From the NCBI GenBank assembly GCA_036275915.1, contig DASUCV010000002.1, positions 62,001 through 126,000 of the forward strand: a DNA stretch of 64,000 bases, written 5' to 3'. Position 1 is the first letter of the stretch, and each line of letters starts with the position of its first letter. The DNA is from Candidatus Polarisedimenticolaceae bacterium. GTDB lineage: Bacteria > Acidobacteriota > Polarisedimenticolia > Polarisedimenticolales > DASRJG01. This document shows, piece after piece, positions 25,587 to 32,415 of the stretch. The translations under genes and the position numbers were made by a program. The notes under the pieces are model-generated. The model was not told the origin of the DNA. It did not search any database and worked only from the letters and a program-made list of their open reading frames with translations.

Positions 25587-26228
25587 CTAGAACCTCCAGC
25601 CGAGTCCCAACTGATAGACCAGCGGGTCGTAGGGATAGGTCGCCCCGTTGACGTCCTTGAAGTCGGCATCGGTGTGCGTGTAGCGCACCGATCCGGTGAG
25701 GATCAGGCCCTTCTTGGTGAGCCCGATGTCGAGGCCGAGGAGCCCCCCGTAACCGAAGGCGTCATTGAAAACGTTCCCGAAGAAGGTGTAGGCGAGGTAG
25801 GGGCCGAGGTAGAGATCGACCCGTGCGCGCGAGAAGACGTGGAAATTGATCCCGACGCTTCCCGTGTACGTCTTGGTCGACTCGACCGTCTCGATGCCCG
25901 TGACCGGGAAGGCGTGGAACTTGGGCTTCGCGTAGAGCCCTTCGACGTCGATCCCGAGCCACGGCATGATCCGGCCTTCCCAGTCGATGAAGAAGCCCGT
26001 GGCGTTGTCCGCCGTGATGTGGGCCTGGTCGACCTGGTTCTGGTGGATCGTCGTGTCACCGTTCGGGACGACCCAGGCGGCGCCGATGCGGAGGGCGTTG
26101 TTCGCCTTCTCGTGATGCTCCGCGGTGTTGTCCGTCGTGGTCGTCGTATCGTCGTCCGCGAGCGCGAGGGGGACCGTCAGGACGAGTCCCCCCGCGACGA
26201 GCAGCGTGGGCATGATGGAGTGACGCAT
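25587..26228 (-). CDS. OmpW-like outer-membrane beta-barrel protein
   Basis: A 213-residue protein. A signal peptide (about 23 residues ending PLALA) is followed by an acidic, threonine-rich start of the mature chain. Alternating hydrophobic strands continue to a terminal phenylalanine in VYQLGLGWRF, the usual sorting signal of outer-membrane barrels. Segments ALRIGAAWVVPNGDTT and VGINFHVFSRARVDLYLGPY resemble the OmpW family of small 8-stranded barrels. The start is fixed by a good ribosome site (AAAGGAG complementary to the region just after 26228). A longer frame reading into the tRNA-Val gene is not coding. Confidence 0.75.
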   Translation of the reverse strand: MRHSIMPTLLVAGGLVLTVPLALADDDTTTTTDNTAEHHEKANNALRIGAAWVVPNGDTTIHQNQVDQAHITADNATGFFIDWEGRIMPWLGIDVEGLYAKPKFHAFPVTGIETVESTKTYTGSVGINFHVFSRARVDLYLGPYLAYTFFGNVFNDAFGYGGLLGLDIGLTKKGLILTGSVRYTHTDADFKDVNGATYPYDPLVYQLGLGWRF

Positions 26229-26320
26229 CGTGCTGAGCTCCTTTGACCATCCGTGGATTCGTTCCGCAAGCAGATTAAGTGCGGCCGTCAACACTCGCAT
26301 CTGCAGTAACCTTGTCGCTT

Positions 26321-26396
26321 GGGCGGTTAGCTCAGCCGGTAGAGCGCCTGCTTTACACGCAGGAAGTCGTCGGTTCGAGTCCGGCACCGCCCACCA
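26321..26396 (+). tRNA. tRNA-Val (anticodon TAC)
   Basis: The 76-base sequence folds as a complete cloverleaf. The acceptor stem GGGCGGT pairs with ACCGCCC, the D-arm is TAGCTCAGCCGGTAGA, and the anticodon stem CCTGC/GCAGG encloses the loop TTTACAC with anticodon TAC. The T-arm contains GGTTCGAGTCC, and the CCA end is encoded. The anticodon reads GTA/GTG valine codons. Confidence 0.97.
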
Positions 26397-26410
26397 GCGG
26401 GGGCGGCGAT

Positions 26411-26438
26411 TTGATTCGGCGGAGGCCTCTGCTATGAT
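26411..26438 (+). promoter_or_regulatory. Promoter for tRNA-Asp
   Basis: TTGATT (26411-26416) and TATGAT (26433-26438) are 16 bases apart. Transcription would begin about 14 bases before the mature 5' end at 26459. This suggests tRNA-Asp can be made separately from tRNA-Val. Confidence 0.55.
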
Positions 26439-26458
26439 CCACGGGTTTTTCCAGGCAC

Positions 26459-26535
26459 GGAGCCGTAGTGCAGTTGGTTAGCACACCGGACTGTCACTCC
26501 GGAGGTCGCGGGTTCGAGCCCCGTCGGCTCCGCCA
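26459..26535 (+). tRNA. tRNA-Asp (anticodon GTC)
   Basis: The 77-base cloverleaf has acceptor stem GGAGCCG/CGGCTCC, a D-arm with GCAGTTGGTTAGCAC, anticodon stem CCGGA/TCCGG around the loop CTGTCAC (anticodon GTC), and a T-arm GCGGGTTCGAGCCCCGT. Discriminator G is followed by an encoded CCA. G at discriminator position 73 is standard for tRNA-Asp. Confidence 0.97.
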
Positions 26536-26548
26536 CACCTTCTGACGC

Positions 26549-27217
26549 TCACCCTTCGGGCGTCGCTTTCCCTTTCGCGTAGTGGCGCCGCGCCTTCGCG
26601 CGGTTGCCGCAGATCTTCATGTCGCACCAGCGGCGCGACCCGTTCTTGCTCCGGTCGAGGAAGAGCCATGCGCAGGTCGTTGAGTTGCATTCGCGGACCC
26701 GAACCTTGGCTTCGGAAGTCAGGAGGTCAAGCGCGCCTCGGACCACCGGCGCGATGACTGCGGCGGCGAGGTCGTTCTCGTCGCTCGCGAACCGCACGGT
26801 AAAGGTTTCCCCGTCCCGCACGATTCGCGGCGACGCGAAGGCCGACGGGAGGGCCTCGTCGAGGGTCGAGAGCGCTTCCACGGGTATCGCCTTCTCGCGA
26901 GCGATCGCCGAAAAGATCGAGAAGATCGCTTCACGGACCGCGGCCGCCCTGCGAAGCGCCGTCACGGCCGCGCGTGGCTGCTCGCTCGCCCGCTTGCGAT
27001 GGCTCGCGCCTTCATGCGCGGTCATCAATCGCGCCGCCTCGGCCCACGAGACGAGACGGCCGTAGCGGTCGAGGTTGTCCCGGGTCTCGCCCACGGCCTT
27101 CCGCCTGCTCACGGTGTTGGCGAAGTCGAGGGCGACGTTGTCGCCGTCCAGATGGAACGCGTAGCCGTCGGCCTTCGTGTCGGCAGGATCGACCACAGTG
27201 TGTCCCTCGGCGCTCAT
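26549..27217 (-). CDS. ABATE/CGNR zinc-finger protein, probable transcription regulator
   Basis: A 222-residue protein. The N-terminal part contains the ABATE-type segment LDGDNVALDFANTVSRR and a helical region. At the C-terminus is a CGNR zinc finger: C-x4-C in RECNSTTCAWLFLD and then WCDMKICGNRAKARRHY. Members of this family are predicted DNA-binding regulators. The ATG at 27217 was chosen because a TATATT box sits 8 bases upstream and because starting further upstream (GTG 27280) would place coding sequence over the divergent promoter and its operator-like repeats. It is divergent from a small secreted-protein gene and likely controls it and itself. Confidence 0.82.
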   Translation of the reverse strand: MSAEGHTVVDPADTKADGYAFHLDGDNVALDFANTVSRRKAVGETRDNLDRYGRLVSWAEAARLMTAHEGASHRKRASEQPRAAVTALRRAAAVREAIFSIFSAIAREKAIPVEALSTLDEALPSAFASPRIVRDGETFTVRFASDENDLAAAVIAPVVRGALDLLTSEAKVRVRECNSTTCAWLFLDRSKNGSRRWCDMKICGNRAKARRHYAKGKATPEG

Positions 27218-27225
27218 ATAACCCC

Positions 27226-27231
27226 AATATA
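27226..27231 (-). promoter_or_regulatory. -10 box TATATT for the CGNR gene
   Basis: On the minus strand TATATT matches the -10 consensus at five positions and ends 8 bases before ATG 27217, giving a very short leader or none. No good -35 box was seen at the usual distance, which would suit an activated promoter. Confidence 0.45.
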
Positions 27232-27235
27232 CCTC

Positions 27236-27264
27236 TTGACAGGTTAGATCGGCCACGGTAGATT
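27236..27264 (+). promoter_or_regulatory. Sigma70-type promoter of the small secreted-protein gene
   Basis: TTGACA (27236-27241), a perfect -35 box, is followed after exactly 17 bases by TAGATT (27259-27264). Transcription would start near 27271, inside the operator-like inverted repeat, and leave a leader of about 40 bases before ATG 27313. Confidence 0.65.
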
Positions 27265-27295
27265 CATAACCGTCAAACACACATTAGACGGTTAA
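27236..27295. promoter_or_regulatory. Triple operator-like repeat between CGNR gene and secreted-protein gene
   Basis: Three copies of a TTGAC(A)GGTTA-like half-site lie in the divergent promoter: TTGACAGGTTA at 27236-27246 (+), TTGACGGTTAT at 27276-27266 (-), and TTAGACGGTTAA at 27284-27295 (+). The last two form a perfect inverted repeat, TAACCGTC (27267-27274) and GACGGTTA (27287-27294), over the expected transcription start. The arrangement fits binding by the adjacent regulator; that is inference. Confidence 0.5.
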
Positions 27296-27312
27296 ACACC
27301 GAAGGAGACGTC

Positions 27313-27720
27313 ATGAGCCGTTCGATCACGACCGCCACCCTTCTCATTGCCACCCTGCCGCTCCTGGCCGGACGCGCTTATGCCGCCCCCGCGCCGAAAC
27401 GCGAGGAGATCAAGCTCGACCGCACCGCGACGGTCGGTGCTGCCATCGTGCCGCCGGGGACCTACCGGGTCGAGATCGCGTCGGATCTGACGACGGCGAC
27501 CCTTTTCCAGGGCAAGCGGCCGGTGGCGACCGCGCCGGTCCACGTGGGTCTCGGCGAGGTCATCTACCCCGGCAACGCCCTTCACTTCCGCCCCGAGGCC
27601 GGAGGCGCCGACCGGCTCGTGAAGATCGTTTTCGGCGATTCGCGCGTTTCGCTCGACTTCAATCCGGCCGTCCCCGAAAAGGCCGACGCCGGCATCGCCG
27701 GTCCGGTGGCCACGCACTGA
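27313..27720 (+). CDS. Small secreted protein of unknown function
   Basis: A 135-residue protein with a signal peptide (ATLLIATLPLLAGRAYA, cleavage near residue 25). The mature part has the pattern KLDRTATVGAAIVPPGTYRVEIASD, resembling small secreted beta-sandwich proteins common in Acidobacteria, but no named function could be assigned. It has a strong promoter with an operator-like region upstream, is divergent from a CGNR regulator, and is followed by a very strong intrinsic terminator, so it is a single-gene transcription unit. Confidence 0.8.
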   Translation: MSRSITTATLLIATLPLLAGRAYAAPAPKREEIKLDRTATVGAAIVPPGTYRVEIASDLTTATLFQGKRPVATAPVHVGLGEVIYPGNALHFRPEAGGADRLVKIVFGDSRVSLDFNPAVPEKADAGIAGPVATH

Positions 27721-27722
27721 GT

Positions 27723-27759
27723 GCGAACGGCCGGCCGACGGCCGGCCGTTCGCGTTTTT
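27723..27759 (+). terminator. Intrinsic terminator after the small secreted-protein gene
   Basis: A perfect 14-bp stem (GCGAACGGCCGGCC at 27723-27736, pairing with 27740-27753) with a 3-base loop is followed by G and five Ts. It begins 3 bases after the stop codon. It is the clearest rho-independent terminator seen in the window. Confidence 0.92.
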
Positions 27760-27820
27760 GCTCCCTCTCGGTAAGAATCACTGTACGTTCACATGTCTCG
27801 TGAGCGGAGGGAGCATTCGG

Positions 27821-28747
27821 ATGTTTCAACCGAAGGTCGCGGCGTGCGCGCTCGGCGCCGTGCTGGCCGCCGGCATCGCTGCCGCGCAGTCGAGCGAGCC
27901 GCCGAAGCCGATCTCGTCGAACGCGGCCGACAGCCCGGTGCGCACGGTCAGCGGTCAGGTCGTCGCGCGTACGGACGCTTCCCTGCCCCCGGCGCTCGGC
28001 CCCGACCCGGCTCGCGTCGTGGTGGTCGTCTTCAGCGATTTCCAGTGCCCCGTGTGCAAGCGGTCCGCGGACGCGACGCAGCAGATCGCCGAAGAGTTCC
28101 CGGGCGACGTGCGCGTCGAGTTCTGGCAGCACGCGCTCACGACGCACACGATGGCGATGCCCGCGGCGATCGCCTCGCTCGCGGCGCAGCGCCAGGGCCA
28201 GTTCTGGGCGTATCACGATCTGCTCTTCCGGAATCAAAACGCGCTCGATCAGGCGAGCCTCGAGCGCTACGCGGAGCAGGCGGGCCTCGACGTGTCGCGC
28301 TTCCGCGAGGACTGCGCCGACCCGGCGCTGCGCGAGCGCGTGACCGCCGAGAGCGCCGTCGCCGAGAAGCTCGGCGCGGTCGGAACGCCGGCGCTCATGA
28401 TCAACGGCAAGCTCCACGTCGGCTGGGGAAGCTGGCTCTCGTTCCGCGGCGACGTCGAGCGCGAGCTCGGCGAAGCGCGCCGCGTCGAGGGCGACGGCAC
28501 GCCGTCGGCCGACGTCGCCCGTGAGCGCGCGAAGACGCTCATCACCGAGCCCGACAAGCTCGACCTGTACCTCGATCGCGTGCTCGCCGGCAAGCCGCTC
28601 GTCGCCAGCGCGGCCGCGCCGGCACCCGCGTCCGCCCCCGAAGCGGCGGCGCCTGAATCGTCGAAGAAGCACAAGAAGGACAAGAAGAAGAAATCCCACA
28701 AATCGGACGCGGACACCGACGCCTCGGCGGCCGCGGCCACGCCCTAG
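27821..28747 (+). CDS. Secreted DsbA-like thioredoxin-fold protein
   Basis: A 308-residue exported protein. A signal peptide (about 24 residues, VLAAGIAAAQ) precedes a linker and a DsbA-type thioredoxin domain (about residues 55-200) with redox motif CPVC (C76, C79) in FSDFQCPVCKRS and the cis-proline loop GTPALMING. A helical tail follows, then an alanine/proline-rich and very lysine-rich C-terminus (KKHKKDKKKKSHK). ATG 27821 is chosen over an upstream ATG because it has a GGAGGGAG ribosome site and puts the signal peptide first. It precedes a double-domain relative, so both probably act in periplasmic disulfide chemistry. Confidence 0.83.
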   Translation: MFQPKVAACALGAVLAAGIAAAQSSEPPKPISSNAADSPVRTVSGQVVARTDASLPPALGPDPARVVVVVFSDFQCPVCKRSADATQQIAEEFPGDVRVEFWQHALTTHTMAMPAAIASLAAQRQGQFWAYHDLLFRNQNALDQASLERYAEQAGLDVSRFREDCADPALRERVTAESAVAEKLGAVGTPALMINGKLHVGWGSWLSFRGDVERELGEARRVEGDGTPSADVARERAKTLITEPDKLDLYLDRVLAGKPLVASAAAPAPASAPEAAAPESSKKHKKDKKKKSHKSDADTDASAAAATP

Positions 28748-28771
28748 GTTCGTCATCCCCCGAGAGGACGT

Positions 28772-30334
28772 ATGAAGACTCCCCCGTATCGTTGGATCGT
28801 CGCTTCCCTCTTCGCGGTCGCGCTCGGCGCGACCCTCGCGCTCACCGCCGACGCGCCCGCCGTGCAGCCCAAGCCGGCCGCGGCCGCGGCACCGGCGGCC
28901 GCCCCCGCGGCGGCGGCAGCGGCCGCCGCGCAGACGGGCCCGTTCCCGCCCGAGAAGATGGACAGCCTCGACTTCGGCGGCCTGAACGACGGCCAGAAGA
29001 AGTCGGCGACGGACATCCTGAACGACAACGGCTGCGATTGCGGCTGCGGGATGAAGGTCGCCGAGTGCCGCGTCAAGGACGCGAAGTGCGGGCGCAGCAA
29101 GGCGCTCGGCCAGCAGGTCATCGATCTCGTCAAACAGGGCAAGAGCAAGGACGAGATCGTCAAGAACGTGCTGACGCCTCCGACGAAGTTCGTCCAGTTC
29201 GACATGCCGCCCGGCGACGCGCCCGCGATCGGCCCCGCGAAGGCGCCGGTCACGGTCGTCCACTACTTCGACTACCAGTGCCCGTTCTGCCTCCGCGTCG
29301 TGCCGACGCTCGAGCAGATCGTCCAGACGTACCCGAAAGAGGTCCGCCTCGTCTACAAGATGCACCCCCTCTCGATGCATCCGAACGCGATGCCCGCCGC
29401 CGAGGCCGCCATGGCCGCCGCGGCGCAGGGCAAGTTCTTCGAGATGAACAAGAAGCTCTTCCAGAATCAGCAGCAGCTCAATCGCGACACGTTCATCCAG
29501 TATGCGAAGGAGATCGGCCTCGACGTCGACAAGTTCACCAAGGACATCGACGGCAAGGTCTACGAGGCCAAGATCACCGCGCAGGGGAACGAGGCCGACG
29601 GCATCGGCGCGAACGGCACGCCGGCGACGTTCATCAACGGCCGGTACGTCAACGGCGCGAAGCCGTTCGGCTCCTTCAAGGAAGTCATCGACGAGGAGAT
29701 CGGCTGGGCGAAGAGCGGCAAGCGTCCCGACTTCAAGACCGGGAAGAACGTCGCGGAGACGCAGGTCAAGCAGCCGGGCTCGCAGGGCCCCGATCCCAAC
29801 AAGGTCTACGACCTCGCGGCCGGCAACAGCCCGTCGCGTGGGCCCTCGAACGCGAAGGTCACCATCCTGCACTTCTTCGACTACCAGTGCCCGTTCTGCG
29901 TGCGCGTCGCGCCGACGATCGAGCAGCTCGCGAAGGATTACCCGAACGACGTCCGCGTCGTCTACAAGATGCATCCCCTTCCGATGCACCCGAACGCGAT
30001 GATCGCGGCGGAGGCCGCGATGGCGGCCAACGCCCAGGGCAAGTTCCTCCCGATGGCGGAGAAGCTTTACGTCGACGCCGCCCAGCCCGGGCTCTCGCGC
30101 GACAAGGTCATCGAGATCGCGAAGGCGATCAACCTCGACGTCGACAAGTTCACGAAGGACCTCGATACCCACGCGTACCAGTCGATGATCGCCGCCGACA
30201 CGAAGCAGGCGATGGACGTGGGCGCGACGGGAACGCCTTCGACCTTCGTCAACGGGCGGTTCCTGTCGGGCGCGCAGCCCATCGAGTCGTTCAAGAAGGT
30301 GATCGACGAGGAGATCGCGAAGGCGAAGAAGTAG
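28772..30334 (+). CDS. Tandem two-domain DsbA-like thiol oxidoreductase with N-terminal Cys-rich segment
   Basis: A 520-residue exported protein: signal peptide, a long alanine/proline linker (about residues 27-55), a cysteine-rich module (about 85-130, beginning NGCDCGCGMKVAEC) and two DsbA-type thioredoxin domains. Each domain carries CPFC (C170/C173 and C373/C376) and a cis-proline loop (NGTPATFING and TGTPSTFVNG). The domains share long identical stretches such as VYKMHPL.MHPNAM, so they arose by duplication. The N-terminal module, with QQVIDLVKQGKSKDEIVKNVL after the cysteines, resembles the CcmH/CycL heme-lyase motif region. It lies 24 bases after the previous thioredoxin gene. The partner protein is unknown. 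Confidence 0.87.
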   Translation: MKTPPYRWIVASLFAVALGATLALTADAPAVQPKPAAAAAPAAAPAAAAAAAAQTGPFPPEKMDSLDFGGLNDGQKKSATDILNDNGCDCGCGMKVAECRVKDAKCGRSKALGQQVIDLVKQGKSKDEIVKNVLTPPTKFVQFDMPPGDAPAIGPAKAPVTVVHYFDYQCPFCLRVVPTLEQIVQTYPKEVRLVYKMHPLSMHPNAMPAAEAAMAAAAQGKFFEMNKKLFQNQQQLNRDTFIQYAKEIGLDVDKFTKDIDGKVYEAKITAQGNEADGIGANGTPATFINGRYVNGAKPFGSFKEVIDEEIGWAKSGKRPDFKTGKNVAETQVKQPGSQGPDPNKVYDLAAGNSPSRGPSNAKVTILHFFDYQCPFCVRVAPTIEQLAKDYPNDVRVVYKMHPLPMHPNAMIAAEAAMAANAQGKFLPMAEKLYVDAAQPGLSRDKVIEIAKAINLDVDKFTKDLDTHAYQSMIAADTKQAMDVGATGTPSTFVNGRFLSGAQPIESFKKVIDEEIAKAKK

Positions 30335-30342
30335 CCTCGCCG

Positions 30343-31482
30343 ATGCCGACGTTCTGCGAGCACCGCCGCGCTCACGGCGTGGCGTACTGCCCCGCCGACT
30401 GCGCCGCCCTCACGACCGGGGTCTTCGAGCGCCTGCGTCTCGGCCCGGGCGAGGTATTGCCGCCCGCCGAGCTCGGGGTCCTGGACGTCGCGATCCTCGA
30501 CATGAACCACGGCTGGCCGAACGTCGGCCACGAGGGGGTCTTCTCCGCCTTCCAGGACGCGGCGTGCGCGATCGCGCCGGCGCTCGTTCAAGCTGGCCTG
30601 CGCGTCCGCGCGATCTCGTTCGACGTCCGCCGCTCGCTCCGCATGCCGGCCCCGGGCGACGACCGGTTCGAGATCTTCGTGGGGACCGGCGGCCCGGGAC
30701 ACCTCGACCCGCGCTTGAACGACGGCCGCGACACGAGGTCGCAGGGCGTCGCCGAGGACCCGGCGTGGGAGGCCCCGCTCTTCCGCCTCTTCGACGCGAT
30801 CGTGTCCCGCCCCGACGCTGCGCTCCTCTCGGTCTGCCACACGTTCGGCCTGATGTGCCGCTGGCTCGGCGTCGCCGACGCCGTCGCGCGCGGCGATGAG
30901 AAGGGCGGGAAGAGCGAAGGGGTGCGCGAGAACCTGCTCACGGACGGCGCGCGCGCGCATCCGCTCTTCGCAGCCTTCGCCCGCCAGCTCCCGGCGGGAG
31001 GACGGCTCAAGGTGCTCGACAGCCGCCTCTACGATCTGATCCCGCGGCACGACGCCGGCCGCAGCGTCACCGTCGTCGGCACCGAGACGCTCGGCATCGG
31101 CGGGCCGCCCGGCGAGGCGATGACGATGATGGAGGTCGCGCGCGACGCGTCGTCGCGCATGCCACGCGTCTTCGGCGTCAACCATCACCCCGAGATCATC
31201 GACCGCGCGAACCTGATGGGGATGCTCCGGCGCAAGCTCGACCGCGGGGAGATCGACCGCGAGTGGTACGACCGCCGCGTCGGGGCGCTCGCCGTGCAGT
31301 TCCCCGACGAGAAGGACGACCCGCGCCTCCAGACGACGACCGATTTCACCTTCCTGGGCCCCCTCCGGTTCCACCTGACGAGGACCGCGCGGCGGCGCGC
31401 CGAGTCGCTCGGTCGGCCGTTTCCGGCTTCCGAAAACGACGTCGACCGCGAGCTCACGGCGGCGGGAACTTCCCCGGCCTGA
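30343..31482 (+). CDS. Class I glutamine-amidotransferase-like protein
   Basis: A 379-residue protein that appears to have a class I amidotransferase/PfpI-like fold. A candidate nucleophile is the cysteine in LLSVCHTFGLMCRWLG (equivalent to the G.C.G elbow), and FGVNHHPEIID resembles the His-Pro-Glu end of the triad. The elbow sequence is not canonical, so activity is uncertain. The extreme N-terminus carries three cysteines (FCEHRRAHGVAYCPADC) and the C-terminal 80 residues are a helical extension of unknown role. The gene starts 8 bases after the double-DsbA gene. The same frame stays open upstream only across that gene. Confidence 0.6.
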   Translation: MPTFCEHRRAHGVAYCPADCAALTTGVFERLRLGPGEVLPPAELGVLDVAILDMNHGWPNVGHEGVFSAFQDAACAIAPALVQAGLRVRAISFDVRRSLRMPAPGDDRFEIFVGTGGPGHLDPRLNDGRDTRSQGVAEDPAWEAPLFRLFDAIVSRPDAALLSVCHTFGLMCRWLGVADAVARGDEKGGKSEGVRENLLTDGARAHPLFAAFARQLPAGGRLKVLDSRLYDLIPRHDAGRSVTVVGTETLGIGGPPGEAMTMMEVARDASSRMPRVFGVNHHPEIIDRANLMGMLRRKLDRGEIDREWYDRRVGALAVQFPDEKDDPRLQTTTDFTFLGPLRFHLTRTARRRAESLGRPFPASENDVDRELTAAGTSPA

Positions 31483-31486
31483 CCCG

Positions 31487-31541
31487 GTCTCATGGGGCGA
31501 GGCCGGATGATCCCCCGGCCCGGAGGTCCTCGCCATGAGAC
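31487..31541 (+). promoter_or_regulatory. Hairpin that pairs across the start codon of the next gene
   Basis: GTCTCATGGGGCGAGG (31487-31502) can pair with CCTCGCCATGAGAC (31528-31541), leaving a two-base bulge. An inner stem GGCCGG/CCGGCC (31501-31506 with 31515-31520) overlaps the outer arm by two bases. The right arm contains ATG 31535 and its upstream bases, so folding would hide the start. Confidence 0.45.
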
Positions 31542-32320
31542 GCCCCCTGATCCTCGCCGCCGCCTTCACCTTCTTTCTCGTCGCACGCGCCGCACACGCC
31601 GACGCGTTCGGGCTCGACATCCTCGTCGACGGCCGGCCGGTCTCCGTCTACGGTCACGACGGGCGCTCTTACATCGAGGCGCTGAAGGGCCGCCCGTACG
31701 AGATCCGCCTGACCAACCGCACGGGCGGTCGCATCGCCGTCGCGCTCTCGGTCGACGGCTTGAACGTGATCGATGCCAAGCACACCTCGGCCCACGATGC
31801 GCAGAAGTGGGTGCTCGGTCCGTGGGAGTCGATCGTGCTGCCGGGATGGCAGACGAGCTCGGGCACCGCGCGCAGATTCTTCTTCACCACGGAGGAGCGC
31901 TCTTACGGATCGTGGCTCGGACGCACCGACGACCTCGGCGTCATCAGCGCCGCTTTCTTCCGCGAGCGCCCGCACTTCGAGCCGCAGCCGATGCGCGAGA
32001 TCGAGAAGAAGCAGAAGGACGCGCCGTGCGAGCGCGATGCCGCCGGTGGAAGCGCGCGCGAAATGGCGGCTCCGCCTTCGGCGAAGAGCGATGCCCTCGC
32101 CGCCACCGGCATCGGCGGCCAAGTCGACCACCAGGTGCGCAGCATCGAGTTCGACGAAGAGGATTCCCCCACCTCGGTCGTCTCGCTCCGCTACGAGTAC
32201 CGCGACGCGCTCGTGCGGTTGGGTGTCATTCCAAAGTCCGACGATTCGCTCGCGCGACGCGAGCGCGCGCACGGCTTCTCCGACGCCGGCTTCGCCCCCG
32301 ACCCTTATCGCGGGCGGTAG
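31535..32320 (+). CDS. Secreted protein of unknown function
   Basis: A 261-residue protein with a clear signal peptide (MRRPLILAAAFTFFLVARAAHA). The first 120 residues of the mature chain look like a beta-sandwich (LDILVDGRPVSVYGHDGRSYIEALKGRPYEIRL, ending at TTEERSYGSWLG). The C-terminal third is hydrophilic, rich in Glu, Ala and Arg, and probably disordered. Similar secreted proteins exist in deltaproteobacteria and Acidobacteria, but no function can be assigned. CGGAGG upstream of ATG 31535 is a ribosome site; the site and start codon lie in the hairpin described separately. Confidence 0.75.
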   Translation: MRRPLILAAAFTFFLVARAAHADAFGLDILVDGRPVSVYGHDGRSYIEALKGRPYEIRLTNRTGGRIAVALSVDGLNVIDAKHTSAHDAQKWVLGPWESIVLPGWQTSSGTARRFFFTTEERSYGSWLGRTDDLGVISAAFFRERPHFEPQPMREIEKKQKDAPCERDAAGGSAREMAAPPSAKSDALAATGIGGQVDHQVRSIEFDEEDSPTSVVSLRYEYRDALVRLGVIPKSDDSLARRERAHGFSDAGFAPDPYRGR

Positions 32321-32351
32321 CTGGACTCTTTCCTTCCGAAGGACTAGGAAA

Positions 32352-32400
32352 TCCCGCGTCCCACCAGTGGCACAAAACGTACCGCCGGTGGTACGCGGGA
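32352..32400. repeat. Imperfect inverted repeat between convergent genes
   Basis: TCCCGCGTCCCACCAGTGG (32352-32370) and CCGCCGGTGGTACGCGGGA (32382-32400) form a 19-bp stem with three mismatches and an 11-base loop. It occupies most of the 95-base gap between two convergent genes and may act as a bidirectional terminator or be a remnant repeat. No T-run follows. Confidence 0.55.
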
Positions 32401-32415
32401 ATCGAGACCTCTTCG

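Noticed and set aside
26229-26387. Extension of the OmpW-like gene into tRNA-Val
   Set aside because: The extra codons come from the tRNA sequence and its flank; the start at 26228 has a ribosome site and a signal peptide.
27218-27280. Longer start (GTG 27280) for the CGNR gene
   Set aside because: It would put coding sequence over the -35/-10 of the divergent gene and over the operator-like repeats, while a -10 box sits 8 bases before the ATG at 27217.
27659-30172. A minus-strand frame of 837 codons opposite the two thioredoxin-fold genes
   Set aside because: Low-complexity Arg/Leu/Glu/Asp composition with no domain, and it runs across the strong terminator and the plus-strand DsbA coding regions.
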